Shown piece after piece: positions 50,946 through 61,810 of a stretch of 64,000 bases of DNA; positions within the stretch are counted from its first letter, which is position 1; every line of letters begins with the position of its first letter. The notes below the pieces were generated by a model that saw only the letters and a program-made list of their open reading frames with translations, was not told the DNA's origin and made no database searches. Where the stretch lies: NCBI GenBank assembly GCA_001939145.1, contig LSRX01000050.1, forward strand, positions 1,125,092 to 1,189,091, given 5' to 3'. The stretch is from Symbiodinium microadriaticum (taxonomy: Eukaryota > Sar > Dinophyceae > Suessiales > Symbiodiniaceae). Made by a program: the position numbers and the translations under genes.

Positions 50946-52971
50946 TGAGCTTCGGCCCCTGCAGATCATGAGCCCTCGAAGTCAAGTTAAGGGTTTAGAC
51001 TAGCTTAGACGGTCGAAAGCTTAGAGCTTTCTGGTTTTGGATGTTAGTACAGGTGTTGTGGGGGTTATTTGGGTTATATAATGAGGTCTTATAGTGCAGG
51101 TTTTGGGTTTAATTCTTGGGGTCTTGGCTGAGGATTTGGGTTTGGGGCTTTGGTTTGCGTAAAGTCCCAGGCCGCCACCTCTGGCGAGAGCAATACGCCG
51201 GGCCCTCCGGGCAAACAGCTCCTTGAGTGCAACCTGGGGTGGAGAGTTTGGGGTTTAGGGGTGGACAGGTCCTTATAGCCAAACATGCACCCCCTAAACC
51301 CGAAACCCTAGACCCTACAAGCATCCACACTCATTCACACTCCCTACACCCCAAACCCTAAGGCCTACTGAGCCCTAAACTCCTAGAAGTCTCAACCTCG
51401 AACCCCAAGGCCGGCCCCCAAGCCCCCAATCTGCCAAGCCAAGTAGCTTTCGAGGTTCAAGGCTCGAGATGTGTCCAGAAATGGGGTTGGACCCTAAAGC
51501 CCTAAACCCTAAGTAGGCCCTAAACCCTAAAGCCTTAAACTCTAAAGCCTAAACCCTGCCCTAAGCATTGGAACTCCCCTGAGTAGACATCAGAAAGTTG
51601 GAGCAGCATGCTACTCATATCCCCAAAGCACAGGGAATCCCAGCAACAATCATACATTATCTAGGCTCCGATGTTAAGGCTTCCTAAGCATGCCTAAGCC
51701 ACATACCAGTACGGTGGCAGAGAAAGACCTGTTTCATCATCAAGCCCCTGATGCTTTTGTTCTTGCGTTCTAACAGTATGCCCGAACCCTAAACCCTAAA
51801 CCCTAAGTACGATACAGATGAGGTTTACGGTTTCGGGATCACTGGCTCGAGATTGCAAAAGGCCCTCAACCTCACCAAACTCCCGACCTGGCTGCAAGAA
51901 GGGGCCTCGACAGTTCGTGCCGCCTGCTTTAAACTTTATATAGGGGCTTTGAAACAAGTAGAATAGGCCTCTGCGACATAATATGCCGTCACTACCTGAA
52001 GGAAGCACCAAATTAGTCTTGCTAGTTTTTGGCTTCTCCATTAGTCTTGCCTCGGTAGTCTACGGTATTATTCGTGCCGTGACTCTAGTCCAACTTGCCG
52101 ATATACCTTTCGGATAGCTGTGTGGCATAGTGTCCGAAAGTGGAGCCGTCGTGAGATAAGCAGAGACAGCCCCAAAATCACTGTTCCGACAGACTCCAAT
52201 GCGCCTTCAATGGAAATCCTAAGCCCTAAACCTAAACCCAAAATAGCAAAGATATCACCAAGTGGTCCTTTAAGCAGTGTGGGAGTTCTTGTTAGCGATG
52301 ATGCTGTGGCCGCGCACCGAAAACCCACTGGGCCCCAGGTTACACAGTCCGGGGTGAAGCTGCGTTACTGCAAGGCTCTGGCTTTCGGGGTTTAGGATTT
52401 ACGGTTTAGAGTTTATAGGGCTTCGGATCTGTACTTTAGCGAGTTTCTCCGAAATCCTTCTAAACCCTTAACATAAATCCCTAAACCCCTAAACCCTAAG
52501 CCCCTATAAACCCTAAACCCCCAGACCCTAAACCCCTAAACCCAAGACAATCTGGGCCCACATCCTGACCCAATGCCCTAAAGCCCGAAGGCGGAGACGC
52601 AAGTCCCTCAATCAGCCCTTCACAGCAGACACTACCTAAACCCTGTCACTGAAATGCAGTACCTGTTTTTGGTTACCTTAGTTTCTTATTATGGGACCCT
52701 AACAATAAAATAAGTCATCCAAAGAAAGGAGCCATGTAACCCGAAACCCCAAAGCCCCACTGCTCAAGTGCGCATCGCGAACTACAGCTTCGTCCCAAAG
52801 ACGTGTGCAACATAGGACATAGGAGACCCAGCAAAGGATAGTTTATTCGCCCTAATTGCCCTGTCTTCCGCAGTTCAGCTCATTCATGTTATCATTCTGC
52901 CTCAAACTCAGTTTCGTTAGCTTCCTGTTGCCCCAAGAGAAAGCCTTGATTGTGAAACCCAACTTCCACAG
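50946..52971. other. No gene recognised
   Basis: C-rich words at 51290-51360, 51480-51560, 51780-51810 and 52460-52550. A hydrophobic frame at 52856-52930 (FSSFMLSFCLKLSFVSFLLP) lies just upstream of the DHHC exon in another frame and could be a membrane-segment exon of the same gene. This is speculative. Confidence 0.4.
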
Positions 52972-53046
52972 CCCCTGGAGATATGCCACATGCACCAGCC
53001 ACTGCGGACAAAGCACTGCCGCGACTGTGGTAAATGCGTGCGCCGC
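52972..53046 (+). CDS. DHHC palmitoyltransferase exon, first half of Cys-rich domain
   Basis: After the acceptor AACTTCCACAG (ending 52971) the frame reads PLEICHMHQPLRTKHCRDCG then KCVRR. C-x3-QPLRTKHC-x2-C-x2-C-V-x-R is the zinc-binding half of the DHHC cysteine-rich domain of protein S-acyltransferases, which palmitoylate membrane-associated proteins. The next bases, GTGGCT, could be a donor. The catalytic DHHCPW is found 310 bp downstream at 53361. Reading on gives a stop within four codons, so an intron is needed. No flanking membrane-helix exons could be assigned with confidence. Confidence 0.6.
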
Positions 53047-53235
53047 GTGGCTGCCAGATGAAGCAACATTCAGGGCTGGGTTTAGAGACCGCAGCGACTG
53101 TCCATGAGGATCCAGATATCAGATATCATGCGGGATAGTACAAAGCGTGTGTCAGGATGATCTGGAGGGTGAGATTGGGGTTGAAGATGAAGTTTCAGCT
53201 GAAAACGGCGAAACCATGTTTCGGCTCAGCGCGCG

Positions 53236-53285
53236 TCATCATCACCATCACCACCATCACCATCACCACCACCATCATCATAATC
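53236..53285. repeat. CATCAC microsatellite inside the presumed DHHC intron
   Basis: CATCAC/CACCAC/CATCAT triplets that read as polyhistidine in a chance frame. They lie between the two DHHC exon pieces. Confidence 0.85.
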
Positions 53286-53357
53286 ATCGTTGTCGCCGGC
53301 AACACCAGCCCGTGCACCAATATTGGAATCCCCAAAACCAACGCTGCCTGAGGTACA

Positions 53358-53378
53358 CATGACCACCACTGCCCGTGG
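53358..53378 (+). CDS. DHHC palmitoyltransferase exon, catalytic motif
   Basis: CAT-GAC-CAC-CAC-TGC-CCG-TGG reads HDHHCPW, the catalytic signature of S-acyltransferases. Joined after KCVRR it gives CVRR-H-DHHCPW, the exact C-x4-DHHC spacing of the family. The expected following NCVG is absent; GCTCGAG after the Trp codon could be a non-canonical GC donor, a type used by dinoflagellates. The precise acceptor is unclear: an AG at 53351-53352 gives the wrong phase for a GT donor at 53047. Confidence 0.5.
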
Positions 53379-55640
53379 GCTCGAGCCCCAGCTTTGGTTT
53401 CAGGCCGGTGGTTTGTTGGTTTTTACGTTTGACAGGTCAATCAGTCTCATACGGTATAGAGCCTGAAAGGGTGTTGTGGTTCGGGGTTCGGGGGGTTGGG
53501 GTTTGTGTTTTGTAGGGTTTAGGTCAAGATGTTTGTGAATTCGGGCTTGGACGCGAAAAACCTGTTTTTTGGAGTTTGCTGGGCGAACTTCTCTCGTAGA
53601 TGTCGTTGACTCAAGGCCCAAGCCTGTAGCCTAATGGTTCTAAGGCCCCTTACTTGCTATGCGCATTTCGTCCGATGGATGGATGGTTGGATGGAAGATC
53701 ATTCCTTGCAGGGTATTGCCTGGTTGTATTACTATTATGATATAGCGACCCACGGCCGAGTGCAGAAGAAGCCTCTACAAGGTGTTTCGTTTCACAGGTC
53801 TGGGTTACAGACTTGCTGACGCCCACTCCCTATGGCTCCATGTACCCAAACAGTACCTCTATAGGGACTACTTTAAGGCCAAAGTATATACTATTTGGGC
53901 ACATGAACCCCTAGCGACTCTTCGTAAATTTGGCCGACAATCGTCCGCTGGACGGGAACCCCTCTCCTAACCCTGATCATGAAACCCTTCAAAGAACCCC
54001 TGACAGGAACTCTATTCTAAATTGTGAAGGCCCCCCCCAAAAAAAAACAAAAACCTCCTATATAATCTTAGGGACTTGGCGTTCGGCGTTTGATCAAACA
54101 CGTAAGTCCACAGAGGCGATTGCACTGCTCGTAAGGTTGGGACCTGTGTTGGTGAAGGCAACCGTGTCTACTTCTACTGGCACCTCGTCTGCAGAAAGGG
54201 CCTGGATCCAGAAAGCCCCCAGCCTCCTCAGCCCTCCGACTTCACCCTAAAGGCCTCAGCCGCCAAAGCCTACATGAACTGCCTGCTGAGCTCTGCCCGA
54301 CAGCGCAAACAGTGGAACTCAAAGCCCAAACTCTGCAGAAACTCCAAGAGTACATCACCAGGGCTGTAACAGTCTCCTTCTAAATCTCTAAGAGCCTCCC
54401 AAGCCAACGTTATCAACCCTCTAGTCGCTTATGAAATTTGACAAAGCCCCATATTTGGTTGAAAACACTCAGGGAATCGCTCGCATCCTCTCCGAAGCCC
54501 TACTTAGCACTATGCTTCTTAATGTCTTTAAAAGCTGGGGTCATGGGTTGCAGGTGGCGTTTGATGGACGGCATTCTTGGATTAGATCAACAGGTTGTTT
54601 GCCTTCATGTTGTTTTTCTGCAGTTTACTCTCTTGGCCAGCGAACAGCTTAGGGACGTCGATTTTCATCGTTTTTGCTCAACGCTTTCCGTTCTTAATTT
54701 GTCAGGTGCAATCAAGGCAGTGGTTGCACACGGCACTTGTGCATTGTGGCCCTCGTTCGCGTACCAAGCTTTGGTAGACGCTGACAGGATTATGCCCTCA
54801 GAAAATCTTGATACTCCATCCTCTTGTGTGGACAACTTGTGGACGAATGGCGAATGGCGATACAGTGCATACGTCGCAGCTTTCAAAGTGACTCCTTGCT
54901 GTGGGCAGCACATTTGGCAGCGTCATGGTTGCCTAATATGCCAAAGTTTGCTGATCGTCTCTTAGTTCTTGATTTTTTCGGCCGGCTAGGGGTTGGGCCA
55001 GTTCAGTATATCCACGACACTACAACCACTACACAGCGTCGGAGCGGTTGCGGCAGTTATCGGTGATGCCCCATCCTCTGCATGTGAACAGTTCTTCCTT
55101 CCACAGGCAGTAGGAGTAACCGTAAGCTGGGGAAAACCACAGTTATGGCGATGTACAGAAGCCTTCCACTTGCGCCGGATGTTGTGGGAAGTGAAGCGAC
55201 TCCAACTCACACTTGCCTGCGTTTCTTGCTGGATGAAAACCCGTCTATGGAACCGATGCTGTGAGCAGTGGTTGCTCAGGCCAACCAATCCCTCACTACC
55301 TTTTGCAACGCAGCCACTTGTGCTGGTTTTCCGATTCCAGCCATTGCAATCGAGATTCCTGCTCGAATCGTGCCAATTGTTAAGTACAGGGCTCCTTGTT
55401 TGCTCCTGGCCCTTAACTTCGGAAAGGTTTTTAAACTACTCAACACAAGTGGGCCGTCGAAATTCTTGGTGTTGATTGCAAACCCTAAAACCCGAAGCCC
55501 CAAACCCAAAACCCCAAACCCAAACCCTCTATATAAGCCCCAAAAGGTTCCCCTTTAAGGCACGCCGCCAAACCCAAGGTTTGTCATTGCCCAGAACCCA
55601 AGCCCTTTAAGGATTCCTTCATTCTTCCATTTGAGGGGCG
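53379..55640. other. Long unique stretch, no gene assigned
   Basis: About 54430-55475 is free of telomere-like units, with open frames on both strands (54438-54965 and 54993-55475 on +, 54665-54913 and 55276-55509 on -). They overlap and none shows a recognised domain. It may hold a degenerate gene. A C8A9 homopolymer junction lies at 54031-54047. Confidence 0.4.
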
Positions 55641-55735
55641 CCCTAAACCCTAAACCCTACACCCCTAAACCCTAAACCCTAAACCCCTAAACCCTAAACC
55701 CCTAAATCCTCCCTAAACCCTAAACCCAAGGTTCC
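55641..55735. repeat. CCCTAAA/CCCCTAAA array
   Basis: Tandem C-rich units on the + strand, ending just before the exon-like chip at 55747. Confidence 0.9.
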
Positions 55736-55746
55736 TCATTGCACAG

Positions 55747-55842
55747 TGGCTCGAGCTCGCCGTCTTTCTCTTCGAGGCGAGCCTGGACCTCGCACAGGCC
55801 AGAGACGGCTCTTTGTTGCTTTGCTCAGATGAGGGTTTTTGA
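55747..55842 (+). CDS. Exon-like chip, unassigned helical repeat
   Basis: Follows the acceptor TTCCTCATTGCACAG. The frame reads WLELAVFLFEASLDLAQARD then GSLLLCSDEGF to TGA at 55840. Two amphipathic helices are likely, reminiscent of PPR/TPR helices but without a diagnostic motif. Confidence 0.33.
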   Translation, partial: WLELAVFLFEASLDLAQARDGSLLLCSDEGF

Positions 55843-56106
55843 AAGGAGTTTGCTCGGGAGTTAAGTGGCGAAGAGTTCACGTAGCGGTAGTTTCGTGAGG
55901 TTCATGCAGAGTCCTGCTGATGGGGTTTGTATAGGCCGCTGGGATTGAGGATTAAGGAGTTGAGCGAGGCAGTCGCCGGCAGTGCGATTTTGAGCTTTGG
56001 GCTTTGGGTTTAAGCACTTTCCCGAGCCCAATGTTTTACAAAGTGCAAAAACGTGAGCCTGAAAACTTTCTGGGATTGACAAAGTCCTTGAGACCGAACT
56101 CGGTGG
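55843..56106. other. No gene recognised
   Basis: Unique sequence. A minus-strand 122-residue frame continues into the hairpin element and is rejected. Confidence 0.4.
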
Positions 56107-56207
56107 TACTACCCATAGGCTCCATAGTAGTTCCTTTTGGGGAATTGCCTTGGAGAATCCGAAGTATAAACCACAAAAAGGAACTATATTGGAGCTTATG
56201 GGTAGTA
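56107..56207. repeat. Hairpin element, family B-like
   Basis: The left arm TACTACCCATAGGCTCCATA continues GTAGTTCCTTTTGG. The right arm AAAAAGGAACTATATTGGAG continues CTTATGGGTAGTA. The loop ATCCGAAGTATAAACC closely matches the loop of 13525-13611. Confidence 0.75.
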
Positions 56208-58099
56208 GTTGAGATGAACCCAAGTCCAAATCCTCACACTCGCATGATGTTCATTCGACACCTCGGCTGTAAGCCCGAAACTCCTCCCGACATATTTGTA
56301 GCATAGAGTTCTGCGCGATTTTGTCGAAAACCCTCTCAGTCATTAGGTTTTCTTGCTATGGTCGACACCAGTGCCAGATTCCGAATATGAAGTCCCCTGT
56401 GTTATAGAACCGTCTTTACTCTAAATCCCTTTAAAGAGCCCGTTTCACGAACCCGGAAAGGAACCCTATTCATTATCATGAAGGCCTCTACATCCGTCTG
56501 GAGGCCCAAGAGCCTAAGTTCGAGCTCGCCCTTATGGTCTTGGGGCTTTGGGCTTTGAACTCATGTTCGTTGTAGGGGTCCCTAATAAGTACAAAGAATA
56601 TAACCATATATCATATATATATATACACACTTGTTATCAAGTCATGTTAAGCTCAATAAGCCTAAAGCTTACAAACCCTGAACTCCATCCGGGCGGCCGC
56701 AGGATGGTTTCCTGCCGCCCGTTTGGCTTGGGCGTGCACCGCTGCTGGTGATCGGAATGGTCGTCATGGGCCGCCCGCCGGCACTAGGATGTCGAGAACC
56801 GGCTGGTAATGTAGAAGGCGTGAACAACTAGGTAGGCCTTTGGGAAATTGTATATTTCCCCTTATTGGGCTTAAGAGGACCCTATTTACTAATTTTTTTC
56901 AGAGGCTTTAAAGGGCCAACCAGACAAGTACTCGTATGATTCCGTAGGGTTCCTCATTATCACTATAGTATACTATACCCCCACACGCTGTTCTAACTAG
57001 TGGTTGTGGCGGCAATACTGGCCGTGAGTGCTCATACCGACAGCCCTTTATAGTAATTTATAGCAATCAGACGGAAGGTGGCACAGCCCAAAACTCACGC
57101 CCTGTACTGGTAAAGAGTCTTGGGAGGCTTCAGCGAGGGCTATGCATCAGGAACCCCAATTGCATCGGGCTATCCCAACCTTAGCAAACAGACTGGTGGT
57201 TTTTGTTTAGGCTGCATTTCTGGGTGATCATACAGCCCTGAGAATTTCAGATGTCCGTTACAGGGCTGGGGTGGTGCTGTGAATCACGATGTAAAAAAAT
57301 AGGAGCCCTAAACCCTAAACGCTAAAGCCCTAAACCCATAACCCTATAACTCTATAACCCTATAACTAACCCTATAACCCCAAGGGTCGCAAGGATGCTG
57401 GCTGAGGGCGAAGGTCGCAACCGTGATCGTAGTGATTGATGTTGCGCACTACATCTGTGGATGAGGGACGATGGGCAGGTTCAAACGGTCGTGAATTTTC
57501 TTGAGATGGCAGGCTGAAGCGATTACTCCTTTTGGTGGCTAGAGGTAGCAGCGCCTGCCTGCCGCAGAAAGGCTCTCTATGTATGGACTTGTGTTGTGGA
57601 AAGAGGCGCTCAATAAAACTATCGTAAGCCTAAGCCCCGAGCCTCGAAGAGGCATAAAGGCAGAAACTCCGGAACCCTAAAGCCCTAGAACCCTGACCGC
57701 AAGCCCTCGAACTTCACCCTCAACACAAAAACCGTGAAGACTCATCACAAAATCAAGAAAGCCCGAAAGCCTTCTCTAAAGACCAGGCTTCCTCATCATG
57801 ATGGTGACTTGTCTAGTGTGCTTCCATTCGCACTTCGATGGCAGTCAGCTTGGGTATGATGGGGCTTGAGGCTCAGGGGAACGGATATTGGCATCAAGGA
57901 CATTGCGGCTGTGAACAGCATCGGAGAAGTATGTTTCTATTAACACCCTAACACTTACACCTCAAACCCCCAAACCCTAAACCCCTAAACCACTTATGGC
58001 TAGTTCAGTCTTATGCTTTAGGACTCTAGGGTTGTGCATTCGGTTTGCACGTGGGGCTGCTTGCTGCATATTGAATATGGGTTTTATTGGGCTTCGGTT
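56208..58099. other. No gene recognised
   Basis: Unique sequence with C-rich words at 57305-57380 and 57960-57990. A degenerate hairpin may lie around 56837-56925 but its arms are poor. Confidence 0.4.
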
Positions 58100-58315
58100 C
58101 AGTTAGCCCTTCCCAACCCTCGAAATTGGAGGTGTTTGTCCCTTTCCAGGGCCCCTTCCCAGCCCTCAAACTTAAGCTTTTCGGCGTTTTCCAGACCCTC
58201 CCGGCCACCCAAAATTTGGGGTTTTGGTCCTTGCCGGAACGACTTCCCAGCCCTCAATATTGGGTTTTGGGCCTTGCCCAGGGCCCCTTCCCAATCTTCA
58301 AAATTCAAGATAGCA
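58100..58315. repeat. 44-bp tandem repeat, 5 copies
   Basis: The (C)CCTTCCCAGCCCTCAAA core recurs at about 58108, 58152, 58196, 58241 and 58284 (spacing 44, 44, 45, 43), each preceded by a CCTTGCC/CCTTTCC word. Forty-four is not a multiple of three, so the open frames on both strands (108 and 74 residues) change phase in each copy and are not repeat proteins. Confidence 0.85.
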
Positions 58316-60250
58316 CAGCGCAACTCTAAGGTGCAGAGGCTTGAGCCTATATCATACTGAAAGTTGCTTGGGGGTCGGATTCAGGGCACAGGGTGTTGGG
58401 AGATTTAGTTTACTTCGTTCATCTTGTGTTTCGTTCACTGCCTAGCACTGATTCCAAAAAGAGTAGACGATTTCGGAGCCGTCCCCGGATGTTGCTACCG
58501 GATTGCCCCGTAAAACCTACCCCCTAGGGGAATGTAAATGCAAGACCGTGTGGAAGTTGCAGATCATTGGGCGCATAATTAAGACAGCAACCCGAAAACG
58601 CCGCCACCCAGCTTTGTAAAACCCGCTGGAACAAGCTCCCCCGAAGCCCTAAAGCCTTAAACCCTAAGCCTTAAACACTAAAGCCCTGACCACTAAACCC
58701 CAATCCCTCAACCTGCAAACCCTAAACCCTACCCCTTAGCATCAAAATAGCCCAAAAGCCATATATAATAGGGTCTTTGGGCCCAAATGCCTTTAAAACA
58801 TGAGTCCTTCGATGCTAAGGGTACCCCTAGACTTAAGGAGCCGACATCTGCAGGTATCTTGCCATGGCCAACATGACCACCTGGGAGAACATGTCCTGGC
58901 ACCACATTAGCTACTTGAGGCGACCGAGGGGTAGGGTATGCCGGGTAAGGGCTTACCGGGGTTTGTAAGGTTTGAGACTTTGGGGTTTTAGGGACCAACG
59001 TTAGGGTTTCGTAAAGTTTAGTGTGTAGGGGTCAGGGTCTAGGGTTCATGCGTTTATCTGGTTTGCCGAGCCTCCGGGCTGCAAGGCTTGGGGTGTTTAC
59101 TGGCATATGCACTGCCCAGATGCAAAAAAGGGTTGTTGCATGATTTGATTTGCATGGAATGAGATTCGGCTATATGGTCTACACAGCTTCAGGACATGCA
59201 CCTGCTAGTCTGGTACGTGCAAGCGTCAAAGCTGGCTACACTGCCCTAGAGCCTCAGACAGTCTGCTTGCTGTACGACATGGGTCGAACATGGTCGAATA
59301 ATTCAACTAGGAAGAAGATTTCCCTGTCTTCCTCATTATGGTCATAGTATATTTTACACCAAAACCAATTCTAGTTCATAGCGCCCCTACATTACTGTGG
59401 TTTTCAAGGCCACAAGCCCTAGATTTCCGGCCATGGCGTTTATTCCAAGAATATGCTCATGAGGCAAGTAGACACGCCGGGGGCGCATGAGGCCTTGAAG
59501 CCTTCGCTTAGTGCGGCGTTATCCCCTAGCGACTTAAAGCCTGAAGTTGCACACCAAACATCACCATACCCTAAGCTCACCAGAACTCTTGAACCCTTAA
59601 TGCAACGCCCCTTTTAAGCCCCCCAAAATAGAGCAAAAAGCCTTACACTCCTGCACCTCCGGCTTCCACTGCCCAGGGGGCTCGACCCCGACAGCGGGCC
59701 GTGAACCCAGTGAAGTGTTTCAGGGCTTTCCGGGTTATTTTGGGTTTGGGATTTCGTTGGTTCAGGAGTGTAGCGTGTTTTGTTTTTTTTGTGTTTATGT
59801 GTTTAAGAGCCGTGTCAGGTTGTTGAAGGTTTGGGAGTTAGGGCTTATGGCGGCATTAGGGTTCTCAGGAGTTGGGGTGTCAAGGCTTTCGGTTTTTGGG
59901 CCCAGGGCCTTTGGGGATGTTTTAGGTATGCGGGCTTTGAGCCCGTGAGGCTTTTGACTTGGCAGACCTCCCCACGCTTACCTGATTGCTATTGCCTAGC
60001 GCCCTTATAATTATCAGCCAGTTTTAGGGCCGAATCAAAGGATTTCGGTGCATGTTTCTTTCAAGCCCGGGTATCAAAGAAGGAGAGTTGGGTTTCAAAA
60101 GGTACTATAGAAGAGTCAGCCCCAAACCCTATCCCCTAAACCCCTAAACCCTGAAGCCCCAAACCCTAAATTATACACCGGCCGAGGTCCCCTTTCTCCT
60201 TGTCGATGCGGGAGAACCTGGCAGCTCCTTGGCTTTCAATATCTGACGGT
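58316..60250. other. No gene recognised
   Basis: Includes a 65-residue + frame at 59150-59347 reading FGYMVYTASGHAPASLVRAS (natural-looking, not recognised). C-rich words lie at 58650-58735 and 60120-60170, and a G-rich stretch at about 59715-59945. Confidence 0.4.
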
Positions 60251-60495
60251 TTTGTGGTTTGGGCTGTAGGGGTTTAGGGGTTTAGGATTTATGGATTTGG
60301 GGTTTAGGGGTTCAGGGTTTATGGAATTAGGGTTTAGGGCTATCAGGGTTTAGGGTTTTGGGGTTTGGGGCTTGGCGCTATCAGGGTTTAGGGTCTTGGG
60401 GTTTGGGTATTAGGGTTTAGGGGTTTAGCGATTAGGGGTTTGGGGTATTTGAGCTATCAGGGTTTAGGTTTCGGCTCAGGGTTTTGGGGGTTTAC
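60250..60495. repeat. TTTAGGG-orientation tract with CTATCAGGG periodicity
   Basis: TTTAGGG units with GCTATCAGGGTTTAGG recurring at about 60338, 60370 and 60453. It follows a short unique chip (60175-60245) and C-rich units, again inverted. Confidence 0.85.
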
Positions 60496-60512
60496 CTAGG
60501 GCTCCAAATAGC

Positions 60513-60576
60513 CCAAAGTAGGTCCTGTTTATAGACTTTAGGCCCCAAAGTAGGTACCATTTGCATACTTGGAGCC
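60513..60576. repeat. Dispersed repeat, family D
   Basis: Second clear copy of the 44209-44272 repeat; here GGGCTCCAAATA at about 60500 and GCATACTTGGAGCCC at the end form short inverted termini. Confidence 0.6.
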
Positions 60577-61088
60577 CTTGGGTTGGGGTTTTGGCCGTAG
60601 TGTCCCTGTCGCTCTCCTGTATTTTTTTTTTAGATTGCTGTTATCGAGCAGAGAAGAGCAGTGCAGTGGCTTTGAAGATGATAGGACCATCATCTAGGCT
60701 ACAAGAGCTGTCGACATTGTGATGATTTCTATATATGTATTTCTTATATTATGTGTGTATATAATTTTTATTTATTTTTTTATTTTTAAATATAGAGAGA
60801 GAAAGCACATGTCGCAAAATCTCCCAACTGTACCCCCGGCCCGGATCAAGGACTCAACATAAAACCAAGGATGCTGACTTTGGGCAATTTGGGGTCCTGC
60901 AGGCGATAAGGTTCTTCTGTGATTCATGGGTTTAGGGCTTAGGGTTCAGGGTGTAGGGTTTAGGGCTTGGGGTTTAGGGTTTAGGGTGTTTGGAGAATAC
61001 CTGTCAGGGGGTCCAACGCCTATCAATAGCATCTGCTGTGGTGTCCTGAAGCTTTCTTCCCTAAAACAGCAAAGATGCTGCACCCCTT
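60577..61088. other. No gene recognised; AT-rich and G-rich patches
   Basis: AT-rich patch at 60728-60800, then TTTAGGG-type units at 60930-60985. No coding motif. Confidence 0.5.
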
Positions 61089-61176
61089 AAATCCTACAAA
61101 CCATATACCCTTCTCCATTAAATCCTACAAACCATATACCCTTCTTTCGTAAATCCTACAAACCATATACCCTTCT
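61089..61176. repeat. 31-bp tandem repeat, 3 copies
   Basis: AAATCCTACAAACCATATAC followed by CCTTCT starts at 61089, 61120 and 61151. Confidence 0.9.
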
Positions 61177-61570
61177 CAAAGCTTGCGGAGGTTTACTGCT
61201 GTGCCCACACCTGCCCTGCCTACGGCAGCACTTGTGCATCGAAGCGGACTGAAGACGGGTGGGTGGCGCCCTGACCGATATAGTAACTTTTTAGGGTTTA
61301 TTTGGATTCGGATTCATAGAGCTTTAGGCGTTTAGACGGTTTAGAGGGTTCAAAGATTGGGGCTTATGGTGTAGGGGCCGAGGTCCTTGTTTATACGGTA
61401 AAGCCGCAGCCACTATGTGGGTGTTATAGACCTTAATCGCCACCATCAAGGACTTAAACCCCTAAACCCTGAATAGCCTACTTTTTTCAGGCTTGTATAA
61501 GGAAAGCATAATAATGAGCCCGAATGGTAGGTGGGGCCAGGCAGGGTTTAGGGTTTAGTTAGGTTTTGTT
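61177..61570. other. No gene recognised
   Basis: Unique sequence with a single C-rich word near 61457 and TTTAGGG at 61545. Confidence 0.45.
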
Positions 61571-61810
61571 TATAGTAAACCTAAACCCTAAACCCTATAA
61601 ACCCTATAAGCCCTATAAGCCCTATAAACCCTAAACCCTACAAAGCCTAAAGCCTATAAGCCCTATAAACCCTATAAACCCTAAACCCTAGTCGGCCAGG
61701 TCTGGAGCTTGGGTGACCAGCAGAATCCGCTTCAGCTTTACTGTTGCCTCTTGGCCTTAGCTAAGGGTTTAGGGTTTGGGGTCTATAGGGGGTTTAGGGT
61801 TTAGGGCTTT
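61571..61810. repeat. C-rich then G-rich telomere-like tracts around a chip
   Basis: CCCTAAA/CCCTATAAG units at 61571-61690, a roughly 75-bp unique chip, then TTTAGGG units at 61766-61808. Confidence 0.85.

Noticed and set aside
53147..53362. Polyhistidine frame
   Set aside because: Comes from a CATCAC microsatellite lying between two DHHC exon pieces.
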